Of a stretch of DNA of 34,357 nucleotides, positions 8,853 through 17,023 are shown one piece after another. Origin of the DNA: Planctomycetota bacterium. Lineage in GTDB: Bacteria; Planctomycetota; UBA1135; GCA-002686595. Below the pieces are notes generated by a model, which was not told where the DNA came from, did no database searches, and worked only from the letters and a program-made list of their open reading frames with translations. The stretch's first letter is position 1. Each line of letters begins with the position of its first letter. The stretch lies in the NCBI GenBank assembly GCA_016872755.1, contig VGZE01000024.1:1-34357 (forward strand), read 5' to 3'. The translations under genes and the position numbers were made by a program.

Positions 8853-10328
8853 TCAGCGCCTCGGAGGCCCGGCGCGCAACACGTTTCCCCTGCTGCCGAG
8901 CTCGACCAGCTCGCGCGCGCCGGCCGCCTCGACGCGCAGCGAATTCGAGCGCCGCAGGCCCCACACTTCGAAGCTGCCGTCGCCCCGGCTCGTCGTGCTC
9001 CAGTGCTCGCCGAAGGACTGATCCCGCGCGACGACCTCGACGTCGGCGAGCGGCGCGCCGGCCTCGTCCTCGACCCGGCCCGCGCACAGGCGCACGTAGC
9101 GCGCGCAGTCGACGTCGCCGAGCTCGAGCGTGCGCGTGCCGCCCTCGCGCTGCGCCGACAGCGAAGCCCCGCAGGGATCGGCGTCGCGCGGATCGGCCAG
9201 CACGACCATTCGCACCTGGAACTCGGCCAGCGACGGACCCAGCGGCACGTGCAGCCGCCCCAGTGCGTCCGAGCGCAGGCGCCGCACGAAGCTCGCGCCC
9301 GAGGCCGCGCGATCGAGTGAGCGCAGCAACAGGCGCGTCTCGACCCACGTGTCGGTGAGCCAGCGCCCGTCGGGACCGCGCAGCCGCGCCTGGATCGACG
9401 CGCCCGGATTCTCCAGGCGCAGCCGCGCCGTGCGCGCGCCCCGCACGAGCGGCTCGGGCTCCAGGATCGCGCTCGCGCTGCCGAGCAGCGCCGATTCCGC
9501 GCTCAGCATCAGCCGCGCATCCGGATCCAGTCCCGGCAGCACGCAGGTCGGGCCGAGCACGCTGCGCCAGGTCCAGTGCGTGAAGGCGCCGTCGGCGTCG
9601 ACATGCGCGGTCGCGAGTCGCAGCGGCACGTGCGCGGCCTCCGCGCCATCGAGGGCGAGCTCGAGCACCGCTCGCGCGCGGATCGGCAGCGTGAGCGGCT
9701 CGGCCAGCGGCAAGGCGGCGCGCTCCACCTCGAGCTCGATCGGCGGCAGCGCGAGACCGTCCTGTCCCACGTACATGCGGGCGTCCTCGAGCCAACGGCC
9801 CTCGACGTCGGCGAAACTCGCCAGACCCTGCGCATCGGAGCGCACGGCCGCGACGCGCTCGATGCCGCCATCGCCGCGGTGCATCCACAGGGCCAGCGCG
9901 GCGCCGGCGACTGGGTGCTCGTCATCGTCGAGCGCGCGGACGGAGAGGTCATGGCCCGGTCGGGCCTGCAGCACCACGGCGAGCGGATCGCCGGGCTTCC
10001 ACGCGCCACGGGCGCGCAGGCCCGCGGCCCGAGCGCGCAGCTCGACGCCCAAGCCCCAGGCCTCCACCGCGGTCTCGGCGCGGCCGGCCGCGTCGGTGAC
10101 GAGTGTCTTGTGCACGGCCGGCACGTGCGACCACGGGTCGAGCAGCTCCGCCTCGAGCTGCTCGGGCGGCATCTCGGCGGCCCGCCGGAACAAGTCGATG
10201 CTGGCGCCGACCACCGGCTGTCCGCCCGCGTCGCGCACGTGCAGCAGCAGCGGGAGCGGAGCTGGCCGCGCTTCGGCCGGCTGCTGCGCGGCGCATCCGA
10301 TCAGGGCAAGGGCAAAGGCGGCGGGCAC
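8853..10328 (-). CDS. lipoprotein with carboxypeptidase-regulatory-like (CnaB/transthyretin-type) beta domains
   Basis: The product has about 491 residues. The GTG at 10328 is preferred. An ATG at 10421 is possible, but it overlaps the start of the divergent epimerase-like gene. The GTG start gives a short hydrophobic leader ending ALIGC (Cys12), a good lipobox, though it lacks the usual N-terminal Lys/Arg. The body is all-beta, with repeats of the carboxypeptidase regulatory-like fold. Examples are LLLHVRDAGGQPVVGASIDL, SVRALDDDEHPVAGAALALW, and the C-terminal GRVEDEAGAPLADVEVVARD followed by GDGSFEVWGL. The glycine/proline turn and the GxAxFxxV-like step are typical. No catalytic residues are seen. 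It may be a structural or binding protein of the cell surface. It is followed by the S9 peptidase on the same strand, so the two may form a unit. Function unknown. Confidence 0.7.
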   Translation of the reverse strand: MPAAFALALIGCAAQQPAEARPAPLPLLLHVRDAGGQPVVGASIDLFRRAAEMPPEQLEAELLDPWSHVPAVHKTLVTDAAGRAETAVEAWGLGVELRARAAGLRARGAWKPGDPLAVVLQARPGHDLSVRALDDDEHPVAGAALALWMHRGDGGIERVAAVRSDAQGLASFADVEGRWLEDARMYVGQDGLALPPIELEVERAALPLAEPLTLPIRARAVLELALDGAEAAHVPLRLATAHVDADGAFTHWTWRSVLGPTCVLPGLDPDARLMLSAESALLGSASAILEPEPLVRGARTARLRLENPGASIQARLRGPDGRWLTDTWVETRLLLRSLDRAASGASFVRRLRSDALGRLHVPLGPSLAEFQVRMVVLADPRDADPCGASLSAQREGGTRTLELGDVDCARYVRLCAGRVEDEAGAPLADVEVVARDQSFGEHWSTTSRGDGSFEVWGLRRSNSLRVEAAGARELVELGSRGNVLRAGPPRR

Positions 10329-10419
10329 GCTGGCCAGATTGTGCGCGCCGGGCCGCGGAGTCGCAAAATCGCCTCGGGCTTGCGCTCGAGCGCTCGCCGA
10401 GCGATCTTCGGCGGCAACC

Positions 10420-10989
10420 ATGTCGCAACCTCCCGCACCCGTCAGCTCCGGATCTCCCTTCAATGCGCAGGCCGCGGCGAAGTACGGCTTGCAGGACTAC
10501 GGCAAGCGCGCGCAGATCGACGGCGTGCAGTGGGTCGAGTTGAAGCGTTTCAACGACGACGGCGGCTCGATGACGGAGCTCGGACGGCTCGATGGGGGCG
10601 TGCACCAGCAGCTCAACGGCTTCGTCGCGCGGCAGATCAACTACAGCTCGATGGAGCCGCTCGCGATCAAGGCCTTCCACCTGCACAAGCGCCAGACCGA
10701 CGTGTGGTACGTGCCGCCGTCCGACAAGATCCTGCTCGTGCTGGCCGACGTGCGGAAGGGGAGTCCCAGCGAGGGGCTCGTCACGCGCCACGTGCTCGGT
10801 GACGGCAATTCGAGGCTGGTGCGCATTCCGCCCGGCGTCGCGCACGGTTGCCGCAACCTGCGGCCCGCGACGCCCAGCGTGATCGTGTACTTCGTCGACG
10901 TGCAGTTCTCGGTGGGGGCCGAGTGCGACGAGGGGCGCCTGCCGTGGAACCACTTCGGCGCCGAGGTGTGGGAGGTCGAGCGCGGCTAG
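10420..10989 (+). CDS. dTDP-4-dehydrorhamnose 3,5-epimerase-like (RmlC-type cupin) protein
   Basis: The product has 189 residues. It resembles RmlC-type epimerases, jelly-roll enzymes that act on dTDP-4-keto-6-deoxy sugars. After an N-terminal extension, the core has IKAFHLHKRQTDVWYV (His87 and His89 in the position of the catalytic His strand), then KILLVLADVRKGSP, VRIPPGVAHGCRNL and the C-terminal DEGRLPWNHFGAEVWEV. This order is that of the family. The usual RGLHYQ is changed to KAFHLH, so the substrate may differ from dTDP-4-keto-rhamnose precursors, and a non-epimerase cupin role is possible. The stop shares a CTAG with the convergent methylase gene, itself of a nonulosonate-associated family, suggesting sugar modification. 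No clear ribosome binding site precedes ATG 10420, and the start abuts a minus-strand gene start. Confidence 0.75.
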   Translation: MSQPPAPVSSGSPFNAQAAAKYGLQDYGKRAQIDGVQWVELKRFNDDGGSMTELGRLDGGVHQQLNGFVARQINYSSMEPLAIKAFHLHKRQTDVWYVPPSDKILLVLADVRKGSPSEGLVTRHVLGDGNSRLVRIPPGVAHGCRNLRPATPSVIVYFVDVQFSVGAECDEGRLPWNHFGAEVWEVERG

Positions 10990-11621
10990 TCCGCGCCGGC
11001 GTCGCGCAGCGCGAGCAGGAACCACGTCAGGTCGTCCTGCGCGAAATTGGGATCGCGTCGCCAGGCGAACCCGTAGTCGACCAACTCGAGCTCGGGGCAG
11101 CGGTCCAGCAGCTCGCCCGCGAAGTCGCGCTTGAACAGCTTGTTGGCGTGGCCGCGGTAATTGACCTCGACCGGCGTTGGGTTCATGTACTCGGCGACCA
11201 GCACGTAACGCGCCGCGGCGCGTCGCATCAGATCGTAGACGCGCGTGAGCTCCTCGGGCGCGATGTGGATCAGCACGCCCTTGGTGAACACGAGGTCCCA
11301 GCGCCGCTCCGGCTCGAAGCGCAGGATCGACGTGCGGTGCAGTTCGACGTCGGGCAGCGTCGCAGCCACGTGCTGCGCCGCGGTCGGATTGATCTCGACG
11401 GCCGAGAGCTGCGCGGCGGGCAGCAGCCGGCGCAGCGCGACCAGATTGTTGCCGCGGTTCGAGCCGAGCTCGAGCACCGAGCCGATGCCGCGCGTGCGCG
11501 ACAGGATGCGCGCGAAGAGCGCGGTGTTGGACGCGATCGCGCGTTCACCCGCATTGCGCTCGGTGTACTCCGAGCCGAATTGGCCCTGCCAGAAGACCTC
11601 CTGCTCGGTCGACGCGTTCAT
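10986..11621 (-). CDS. class I SAM methyltransferase, pseudaminic-acid-biosynthesis-associated type
   Basis: The product has 211 residues and starts at ATG (complement 11619-11621). The SAM-binding motif I is VLELGSNRGNN (49-59). It is followed by the acidic SAVEINPTA and FTKGVLIHIAPEEL. The segment NPTPVEVNYRGHANKLFKRD (followed by Phe-Ala-Gly-Glu) is a hallmark I associate with methylases found in pseudaminic/nonulosonic acid gene clusters. The family is thought to methylate sugar or amino-acid groups that decorate surface glycans, but the reaction is not established here. It lies beside an RmlC-like cupin, convergent, and 3.4 kb from a sugar amidotransferase of the PseA/WbpG type, which fits a shared glycan theme. 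An in-frame extension upstream is rich in Arg and not credible. Confidence 0.8.
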   Translation of the reverse strand: MNASTEQEVFWQGQFGSEYTERNAGERAIASNTALFARILSRTRGIGSVLELGSNRGNNLVALRRLLPAAQLSAVEINPTAAQHVAATLPDVELHRTSILRFEPERRWDLVFTKGVLIHIAPEELTRVYDLMRRAAARYVLVAEYMNPTPVEVNYRGHANKLFKRDFAGELLDRCPELELVDYGFAWRRDPNFAQDDLTWFLLALRDAGAD

Positions 11622-11686
11622 CCTGCCGCTATCGGCCCGATCGACGGCGGACCTGAGCGGGGCGCGGCGGGTAGCATGGCGCGCCG

Positions 11687-13546
11687 ATGCGACTCCCCGC
11701 GCTCCCTTTCGTGCTCCTCGCCGCCGCGCTGGGAGCCTGTGCCACCATGCGCTCAACCGCCGACTCGCCGGACGCCGCGCTCGATCTCCACTCCCACGCT
11801 CGTCCGCACGAGGTGCGCGTCACGCACGTCGCGCTCGACCTCGAGCTCGATTTCGAGCGCAAGGAGGCGCGCGGCAGCGCGTACCTGGAGTTCGAGCGTC
11901 TCGATCCGCGGGCAGCGCTGGTGCTCGACGCGCAGAACCTGGCGATCGAGCGCGTGACCGGCCACGGCGAAGAGCCGCGGCGCTTCACGCTCTCGTCCGA
12001 GGATCCGCTGCTCGGCGCGGCGCTCGCGATCGAGCTCGAGCCCGCCGATCGCGCCGTCCGCGTGCACTACCGCACGCGGCCCGACGCGCTCGCGTTGCAG
12101 TGGCTCGACCCGGCGCAGACCCTCGGCAAGCGACACCCGTTCCTGCTCAGCCAGGGCCAGTCGATCCTGACGCGCACGTGGATCCCGCTGCAGGATTCGC
12201 CGAGCGTGCGAGTGACCTACGAAGCGCGCATCCGCTGCCCGGCCGGCCTGCGGCCGCTGATGAGCGCCGAGAGCTCGGCCTTCGCCGCCGACCAAACCTG
12301 GCGCTTCCGTCAATCGAAGCCGATCCCGAGCTACCTGATCGCGCTCGCGTGCGGCGAGCTCGAGTTCCGCGCGCTCTCGGAGCGCTGCGGCGTGTGGGCC
12401 GAGCCGGCCCTCGTCGAGGCCTGCGCGCGCGAGTTCGAGGACACCGAGGCGATGGTGGCGGCGGCCGAGCGGCTGTTCGGCCCGTATCGCTGGGGGCGCT
12501 ACGACCTGCTCGTGTTGCCGCCGTCCTTCCCGTTCGGCGGGATGGAGAATCCGTGCATGACCTTCGCGACGCCGACCATCGTCGCGGGCGACAAGTCGCT
12601 GGTGGCGTTGGTGGCCCACGAGCTCGCGCACTCCTGGTCGGGCAACCTCGTCACGAACGCGACCTGGCGCGACTTCTGGCTCAACGAGGGCTTCACCGTC
12701 TATTGCGAGAATCGGATCATGGAGGCGGTCTACGGCCCGCAGCGGGCGCTGCTCGAGCGCGAGCTCGCGCGCGCCGAGCTCGAGCGCGAGATGGCCGAGC
12801 TCGAGCCGTGGCAGCACGTGCTGCACTGCGAGCTCGACGGCAGGGGCCCCGACGACGCGTTCACGAGCGTGCCGTACGAGAAGGGCGCGCTGTTCCTGCG
12901 ACGCGTCGAGGAGCTGGTCGGCCGAACGGCCTTCGATGCGTGGATGCTCGGCTGGTTCGAGCGCCACGCGTTCACGAGCGTGACGACCGACGAGATGCTC
13001 GCGGATCTCGATGCGCGCCTGCTCGCCATGCATCCGGCCGCGCGCGCCGCGCTGGACTTGCGCGCGTGGATCGACGGCACGGGCCTGCCCTCCGACGCGC
13101 CGCGCTCCGACTCGCCGCTGTTGCGCGTCGTCGATCGCGAGGTCGAGCGCTGGAAGGGCGGCGCGGCGGCGCGCGCGCTCGACACGCAGGGCTGGGTCAC
13201 CGGACAGTGGCTGCGCTTCCTGCTCGGCGCATGTCCCGGCGCGAGCGCGGCACGGCTGCGCGAGCTCGATGCGACCTTCGCGTTCACGCACAGCGGCAAC
13301 CGCGAGATCCAGTTCCAGTGGCTCGAGCTGTGCGTGAAGGCGGGGGAGCGCGAGCTGGTCGAAGGCGAACTCTCCGCTTTCCTGCTGACGATCGGACGGC
13401 GCAAGTTCCTCAAGCCGCTCTACGCCGCTCTCGCGGTAAGGCCGGAGGATCTCGCCTGGGCGCGCGAGATCTACGCTCGGGCGCGGTCGGGCTACCACTC
13501 GGTGTCGGTCGGCACCGTCGACGAGTTGCTCGGCTGGAAGCCCTGA
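11687..13546 (+). CDS. M1 family metallo-aminopeptidase, lipoprotein
   Basis: The product has 619 residues. The signal peptide ends LGAC (Cys18), so it is probably a lipoprotein. The N-terminal beta domain (THVALDLELDFERKEARGSA) and the exopeptidase loop GGMENP (about residue 284, corresponding to GAMEN/GGMEN) precede the zinc site HELAHSWSGN. Zinc ligands are His311, His315 and Glu334, and Glu312 is the catalytic base. WLNEGFTVYCENRI follows. The domain order and C-terminal helical domain resemble leukotriene-A4-hydrolase/aminopeptidase-B relatives. The predicted job is removal of N-terminal residues from peptides in the envelope, complementing the S9 peptidase nearby. A -10-like TAGCAT lies only 9 bases before the ATG and no Shine-Dalgarno is seen. 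The gene ends 4 bp from the convergent transporter gene. Confidence 0.92.
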   Translation: MRLPALPFVLLAAALGACATMRSTADSPDAALDLHSHARPHEVRVTHVALDLELDFERKEARGSAYLEFERLDPRAALVLDAQNLAIERVTGHGEEPRRFTLSSEDPLLGAALAIELEPADRAVRVHYRTRPDALALQWLDPAQTLGKRHPFLLSQGQSILTRTWIPLQDSPSVRVTYEARIRCPAGLRPLMSAESSAFAADQTWRFRQSKPIPSYLIALACGELEFRALSERCGVWAEPALVEACAREFEDTEAMVAAAERLFGPYRWGRYDLLVLPPSFPFGGMENPCMTFATPTIVAGDKSLVALVAHELAHSWSGNLVTNATWRDFWLNEGFTVYCENRIMEAVYGPQRALLERELARAELEREMAELEPWQHVLHCELDGRGPDDAFTSVPYEKGALFLRRVEELVGRTAFDAWMLGWFERHAFTSVTTDEMLADLDARLLAMHPAARAALDLRAWIDGTGLPSDAPRSDSPLLRVVDREVERWKGGAAARALDTQGWVTGQWLRFLLGACPGASAARLRELDATFAFTHSGNREIQFQWLELCVKAGERELVEGELSAFLLTIGRRKFLKPLYAALAVRPEDLAWAREIYARARSGYHSVSVGTVDELLGWKP

Positions 13547-13550
13547 GCTA

Positions 13551-14888
13551 TCAGTCAGCGAGATCGGTGTCGCGCCGCTCGCGCACGAAGAGTGCGCCGA
13601 CGAAGACCGTGATGCTCGCGATCGCCATCGGGTACCACAGCCCGGCGTATCGGTTGTCGAAGTGCTTGACGGCCCACACTCCGATCAGCGGCACGAGCCC
13701 GCCGAACACGCCGTTGCCGATGTGGTAGGGGAGCGACATCGACGTGTAGCGGATGCGCGCGGGGAACAGCTCGACGAGGAACGCGGCGATCGGCCCGTAG
13801 ACGAGCGTCACGTACAGCACCTGCACGAATACCAACACACCCAGGCGCAGCGCCTGCGGTCCGCCCGCCGCCGTCGCGGCCTCGCCCATGGCTTGGTAGA
13901 TCGGAATCCACGTCGCGACCGCGAGCAGGCAGCCGGCGAGCATCAGCGGCTTGCGCCCGACCCGGTCCGACAAGGCGCCGAACACGACGAAGAACGGGGT
14001 CGCCGCCAGCAGCGCGCACGCGACGATCTGGTTCGCGAGCACGTAGTCGACCTTGAGCACGGTCTGCAGGAAGTACAGCGCGTAGAACTGACCTGTATAC
14101 CAGACGACACCCTGGCCCATCGTCGCGCCGAACAGCGCGAGCAGCACGAGGCGCAGGTTCGCGCGGTTGCCGAAGCTGTCGCGGATCGGCCGCGCCGATG
14201 TGCGGCCGCCCGCCTTGAGGGCGGCGAAGACCGGCGATTCCTGCAGCTTGCGGCGGATCGCGTAGGAGAAGACCACCAGCACGATCGAGCCAAGGAACGG
14301 CAGGCGCCAGCCCCATTCGACGAACTGCTGCTCTCCGAGCTGCGTGCGGCACAGCAGGATCACGCCCAGCGAGACGAAGAGACCGAGTGTCGCCGTCGTC
14401 TGGATGAACGACGTGTAGAAGCCGCGGCGATGCTGCGGCGCGTGCTCGGCGACGTAGGTCGCGGCGCCGCCGTACTCGCCGCCGAGCGCCAGTCCCTGCA
14501 GGAGGCGCAGCGCGACGAGCAGGATCGGCGCCAGCACGCCGACCTGCTCGTAGGTCGGCAGCAGGCCGATCGCCGTCGTCGACCCGCCCATGATCAGCAG
14601 CGTGACCAGGAATGCATACTTGCGGCCGACGATGTCGCCGATGCGGCCGAACACGAGCGCGCCGAACGGGCGCACGAGGAAACCGGTCGCGAACGTGGCG
14701 AGCGTGTAGAGCAGCGAGGCGAAGGCATCGCCCTTCGGAAAGAACGCGCCGGCCAAGACCGTCGCGAGGCTCCCGAAGATGTAGAAGTCGTACCACTCGA
14801 TCAGCGTGCCGGCGGACGACGCGCCGATGACCGTCCAGATGCCGCGCATTTCGGGGGCCGCGGACGCGGACGGAGGCGGGGGGCGCAT
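13551..14888 (-). CDS. MFS transporter, metabolite:H+ symporter (MHS) family
   Basis: The product has 445 residues with about 12 transmembrane helices. The first helix carries GTLIEWYDFYIFG (28-40), the signature of the MHS branch (shikimate, alpha-ketoglutarate, proline/betaine and citrate symporters). The helix 2-3 loop has GRIGDIVGRKYAF, and the helix 4-5 region has LRLLQGLALGGEYGGAATYV, also typical. The second half repeats the pattern with GALSDRVGRKPLML. It imports small organic solutes using the proton gradient; the solute cannot be predicted. The ATG at 14888 precedes a short Pro/Ser-rich leader. An internal ATG 13 codons in (MRGIWTV) is also possible. It is divergent from the amidotransferase gene, with 101 bp between them. 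Confidence 0.9.
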   Translation of the reverse strand: MRPPPPSASAAPEMRGIWTVIGASSAGTLIEWYDFYIFGSLATVLAGAFFPKGDAFASLLYTLATFATGFLVRPFGALVFGRIGDIVGRKYAFLVTLLIMGGSTTAIGLLPTYEQVGVLAPILLVALRLLQGLALGGEYGGAATYVAEHAPQHRRGFYTSFIQTTATLGLFVSLGVILLCRTQLGEQQFVEWGWRLPFLGSIVLVVFSYAIRRKLQESPVFAALKAGGRTSARPIRDSFGNRANLRLVLLALFGATMGQGVVWYTGQFYALYFLQTVLKVDYVLANQIVACALLAATPFFVVFGALSDRVGRKPLMLAGCLLAVATWIPIYQAMGEAATAAGGPQALRLGVLVFVQVLYVTLVYGPIAAFLVELFPARIRYTSMSLPYHIGNGVFGGLVPLIGVWAVKHFDNRYAGLWYPMAIASITVFVGALFVRERRDTDLAD

Positions 14889-14989
14889 CGAAAGAGCGTA
14901 GGAATCGTTTTCCCTCGCTGCATCGTCGACGGCGTTCTTTCCGATAGGATCTTCCGCCTTCGTCCCCGCCCCCAGGCCTGCCTGCCCTC

Positions 14990-17011
14990 ATGTGTGGAAT
15001 CTTCGGTGCCGTCTACGGCAAGGACCCCGCCATCCCGGCGAGCTTCATCGGGAAGGTCGTCGAGGCCCTGCTGCGCTTTTCCGAGACGCGCGGCAACGAG
15101 GCCGCCGGCTTCGTCGTCCATGACGGCGCGGGCATCGATGTCGTCAAGCAGGCCGGTGAGGTCAGCCTGCTGCTCGCCAACCCGGTCTTCCACGAGCTGG
15201 TCGCCAAGGCCGAGGCGGCCTTCGGTCGCGTGCAGTCGGGAGCCGTCGCGGCGGACGGGCGCGCCGGACTGCTGGCGACCATGGGCCACTCGCGCATGGT
15301 CACCAACGGTGCGCAGTCGGACAACGAGAACAACCAGCCGGTGATCGTGCCGGGGGTCGTCGGCATCCACAACGGCATCGTCGTCAACGACGCGGCGCTG
15401 TGGCGCAAGCACACCGACCTCGTGCGCCGCTACGACGTCGACACCGAGGTGCTGCTGCAGCTGGTGCGCAAGTTCCTCGACCGCAGCAACGATGTCGGCG
15501 AGGCGGTGCGCCTGGCCTTCGGCGAGATCTTCGGCGCGGCCAGCACGGCGATCTTCTTCGACGATCGGCGCGAGATCGCACTGGCCACCAACACCGGCTC
15601 GCTGTTCACGATCCGCAACGAGCGCAATACCTTCCTCGCCTTCGCGTCCGAGCGCTTCATCCTGCAGTCGCTGGTCGACACGATGGGCATCGAGAGCGTG
15701 GTCGGCAAGATCAGCTACCGGCCGATCCGCGCCAAGACGGGGATCGTGCTCGACCTCGCCACCTTGGCCGAGCGGCCCTTCGAGCTGTTGCAGGCGCCGG
15801 TTCCACAGACGCCGGCCTGGTGGGAGATCGAGGCGGCGCGTGCCGAGGCGCCGGCCGTGCCCGAGCAGCGCCCGGTCCTGCCGAGCGGGGCGCGTCCGCT
15901 GGCGATCGTCGATCGTTCGAAGAAGCGCCGCGAAGTGCAGCGCTGCAAGCAGTGCATCCTGCCCGATACCTACCCGTTCATGCGCTTCGACGCGCAGGGC
16001 GTATGCGCGTACTGCCGGCGCTGGAAGTCGATCCAGCCCAAGGGCAAGGAGGCGCTGCTGAAGGCGGTCGAGCCGTATCGCAGCAAGGACGGACGTCCCG
16101 ACGTGATCGTCGCGTTCTCCGGCGGACGCGACTCGGCCTTCGGATTGAACTACGTGAAGAAGGAACTGGGCATGAACCCGGTCGCCTTCACGCTCGATTG
16201 GGGACTGGTGACCGACCTCGCGCGGCGCAACCAGGCGCGCATCTGCGGCACGCTCGGCGTCGAGCACATCCTGCGCTCGGCCGACATCGCGGCGAAGCGG
16301 CGCTACGTGCGCAAGAACATCGAGGCGTGGCTCAAGCGGCCGGAGGTCGGCATGGTCACGCTGTTCACGGCCGGCGACAAGGAGTTCTACCACTACGCGC
16401 GGCAGATCCGGAAGGAGACCGGCATCAAGCTCGTGATCTTCTGCACGGGCAACATGATCGAGGACACGCCGTACAAGACGGGCCTGTGCGGGATCTTCGA
16501 GGACGATCACGGCATGACGCTGACCGGGCTCTCGTTCCGCAACGAGATGGCGCTGTTGTGGTACTACTTCAAGAACTACGTGCGCAATCCGGCCTACTTC
16601 AACGAGTCGCTGTGGGACACGTTCAAGGCCTACTACTACACGTTCGTGCAGAAGGACGACTTCCTGTACCTGTTCCACTACCTGCCGTGGCGCGAGCAGG
16701 AGATCGTCGGCACGATCCGGCGCGAATTCGATTGGGAGGTCGCGACCGACACGCAGACGACGTGGCGGATCGGCGACGGCACTGCGCCCTTCTACAACTA
16801 CATCTACCAGACGATCGCCGGATTCGGCGAGGACGAGGTGATGCTGTCGAACATGGTGCGCGAAGGGCACCTGACGCGCGAGCAGGCGCTCGAGCGCGCG
16901 AAGGAGCTGAACAAGCCGCGCTTCCCGTCGATTCGCGAGTACGGCCAGATCGTCGGCTTCAACGTCGAGGAGGCGTTGAAGGTGATCAACGCCGCGCCGA
17001 AGTTGTACTAG
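14990..17011 (+). CDS. class II glutamine amidotransferase fused to N-acetyl-sugar amidotransferase (WbpG/PseA-like)
   Basis: The product has 673 residues and two domains. Residues 1-~300 are a class II (Ntn) glutaminase. Met is followed by the catalytic Cys2 (MCGIFGAVYG), with HSRMVTNGAQSDNENNQPV and GIHNGIVVND as substrate-site segments. Residues ~315-673 match the WbpG/PseA-type N-acetyl-sugar amidotransferase: two CxxC pairs (CKQC 319-322 and CAYC 339-342, a likely zinc site), the PP-loop FSGGRDSAFG (Ser377) that binds ATP, and IFCTGNMIEDTPYKTGLCG. Known members make acetamidino groups on UDP-sugars or related sugars, using ammonia from a separate HisH-type (class I) glutaminase. Here the ammonia source is a covalently attached class II domain, as in asparagine synthetase. 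It heads the glycan gene block; the flippase starts 12 bp later. Confidence 0.88.
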   Translation: MCGIFGAVYGKDPAIPASFIGKVVEALLRFSETRGNEAAGFVVHDGAGIDVVKQAGEVSLLLANPVFHELVAKAEAAFGRVQSGAVAADGRAGLLATMGHSRMVTNGAQSDNENNQPVIVPGVVGIHNGIVVNDAALWRKHTDLVRRYDVDTEVLLQLVRKFLDRSNDVGEAVRLAFGEIFGAASTAIFFDDRREIALATNTGSLFTIRNERNTFLAFASERFILQSLVDTMGIESVVGKISYRPIRAKTGIVLDLATLAERPFELLQAPVPQTPAWWEIEAARAEAPAVPEQRPVLPSGARPLAIVDRSKKRREVQRCKQCILPDTYPFMRFDAQGVCAYCRRWKSIQPKGKEALLKAVEPYRSKDGRPDVIVAFSGGRDSAFGLNYVKKELGMNPVAFTLDWGLVTDLARRNQARICGTLGVEHILRSADIAAKRRYVRKNIEAWLKRPEVGMVTLFTAGDKEFYHYARQIRKETGIKLVIFCTGNMIEDTPYKTGLCGIFEDDHGMTLTGLSFRNEMALLWYYFKNYVRNPAYFNESLWDTFKAYYYTFVQKDDFLYLFHYLPWREQEIVGTIRREFDWEVATDTQTTWRIGDGTAPFYNYIYQTIAGFGEDEVMLSNMVREGHLTREQALERAKELNKPRFPSIREYGQIVGFNVEEALKVINAAPKLY

Positions 17012-17023
17012 CCCGACCTGCTC

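Noticed and set aside
6217..9021. 934-codon plus-strand open frame across the FG-GAP end and the S9 peptidase
   Set aside because: Arg/Ala/Val-rich shadow of two genes with clear motifs; it has no coherent domain.
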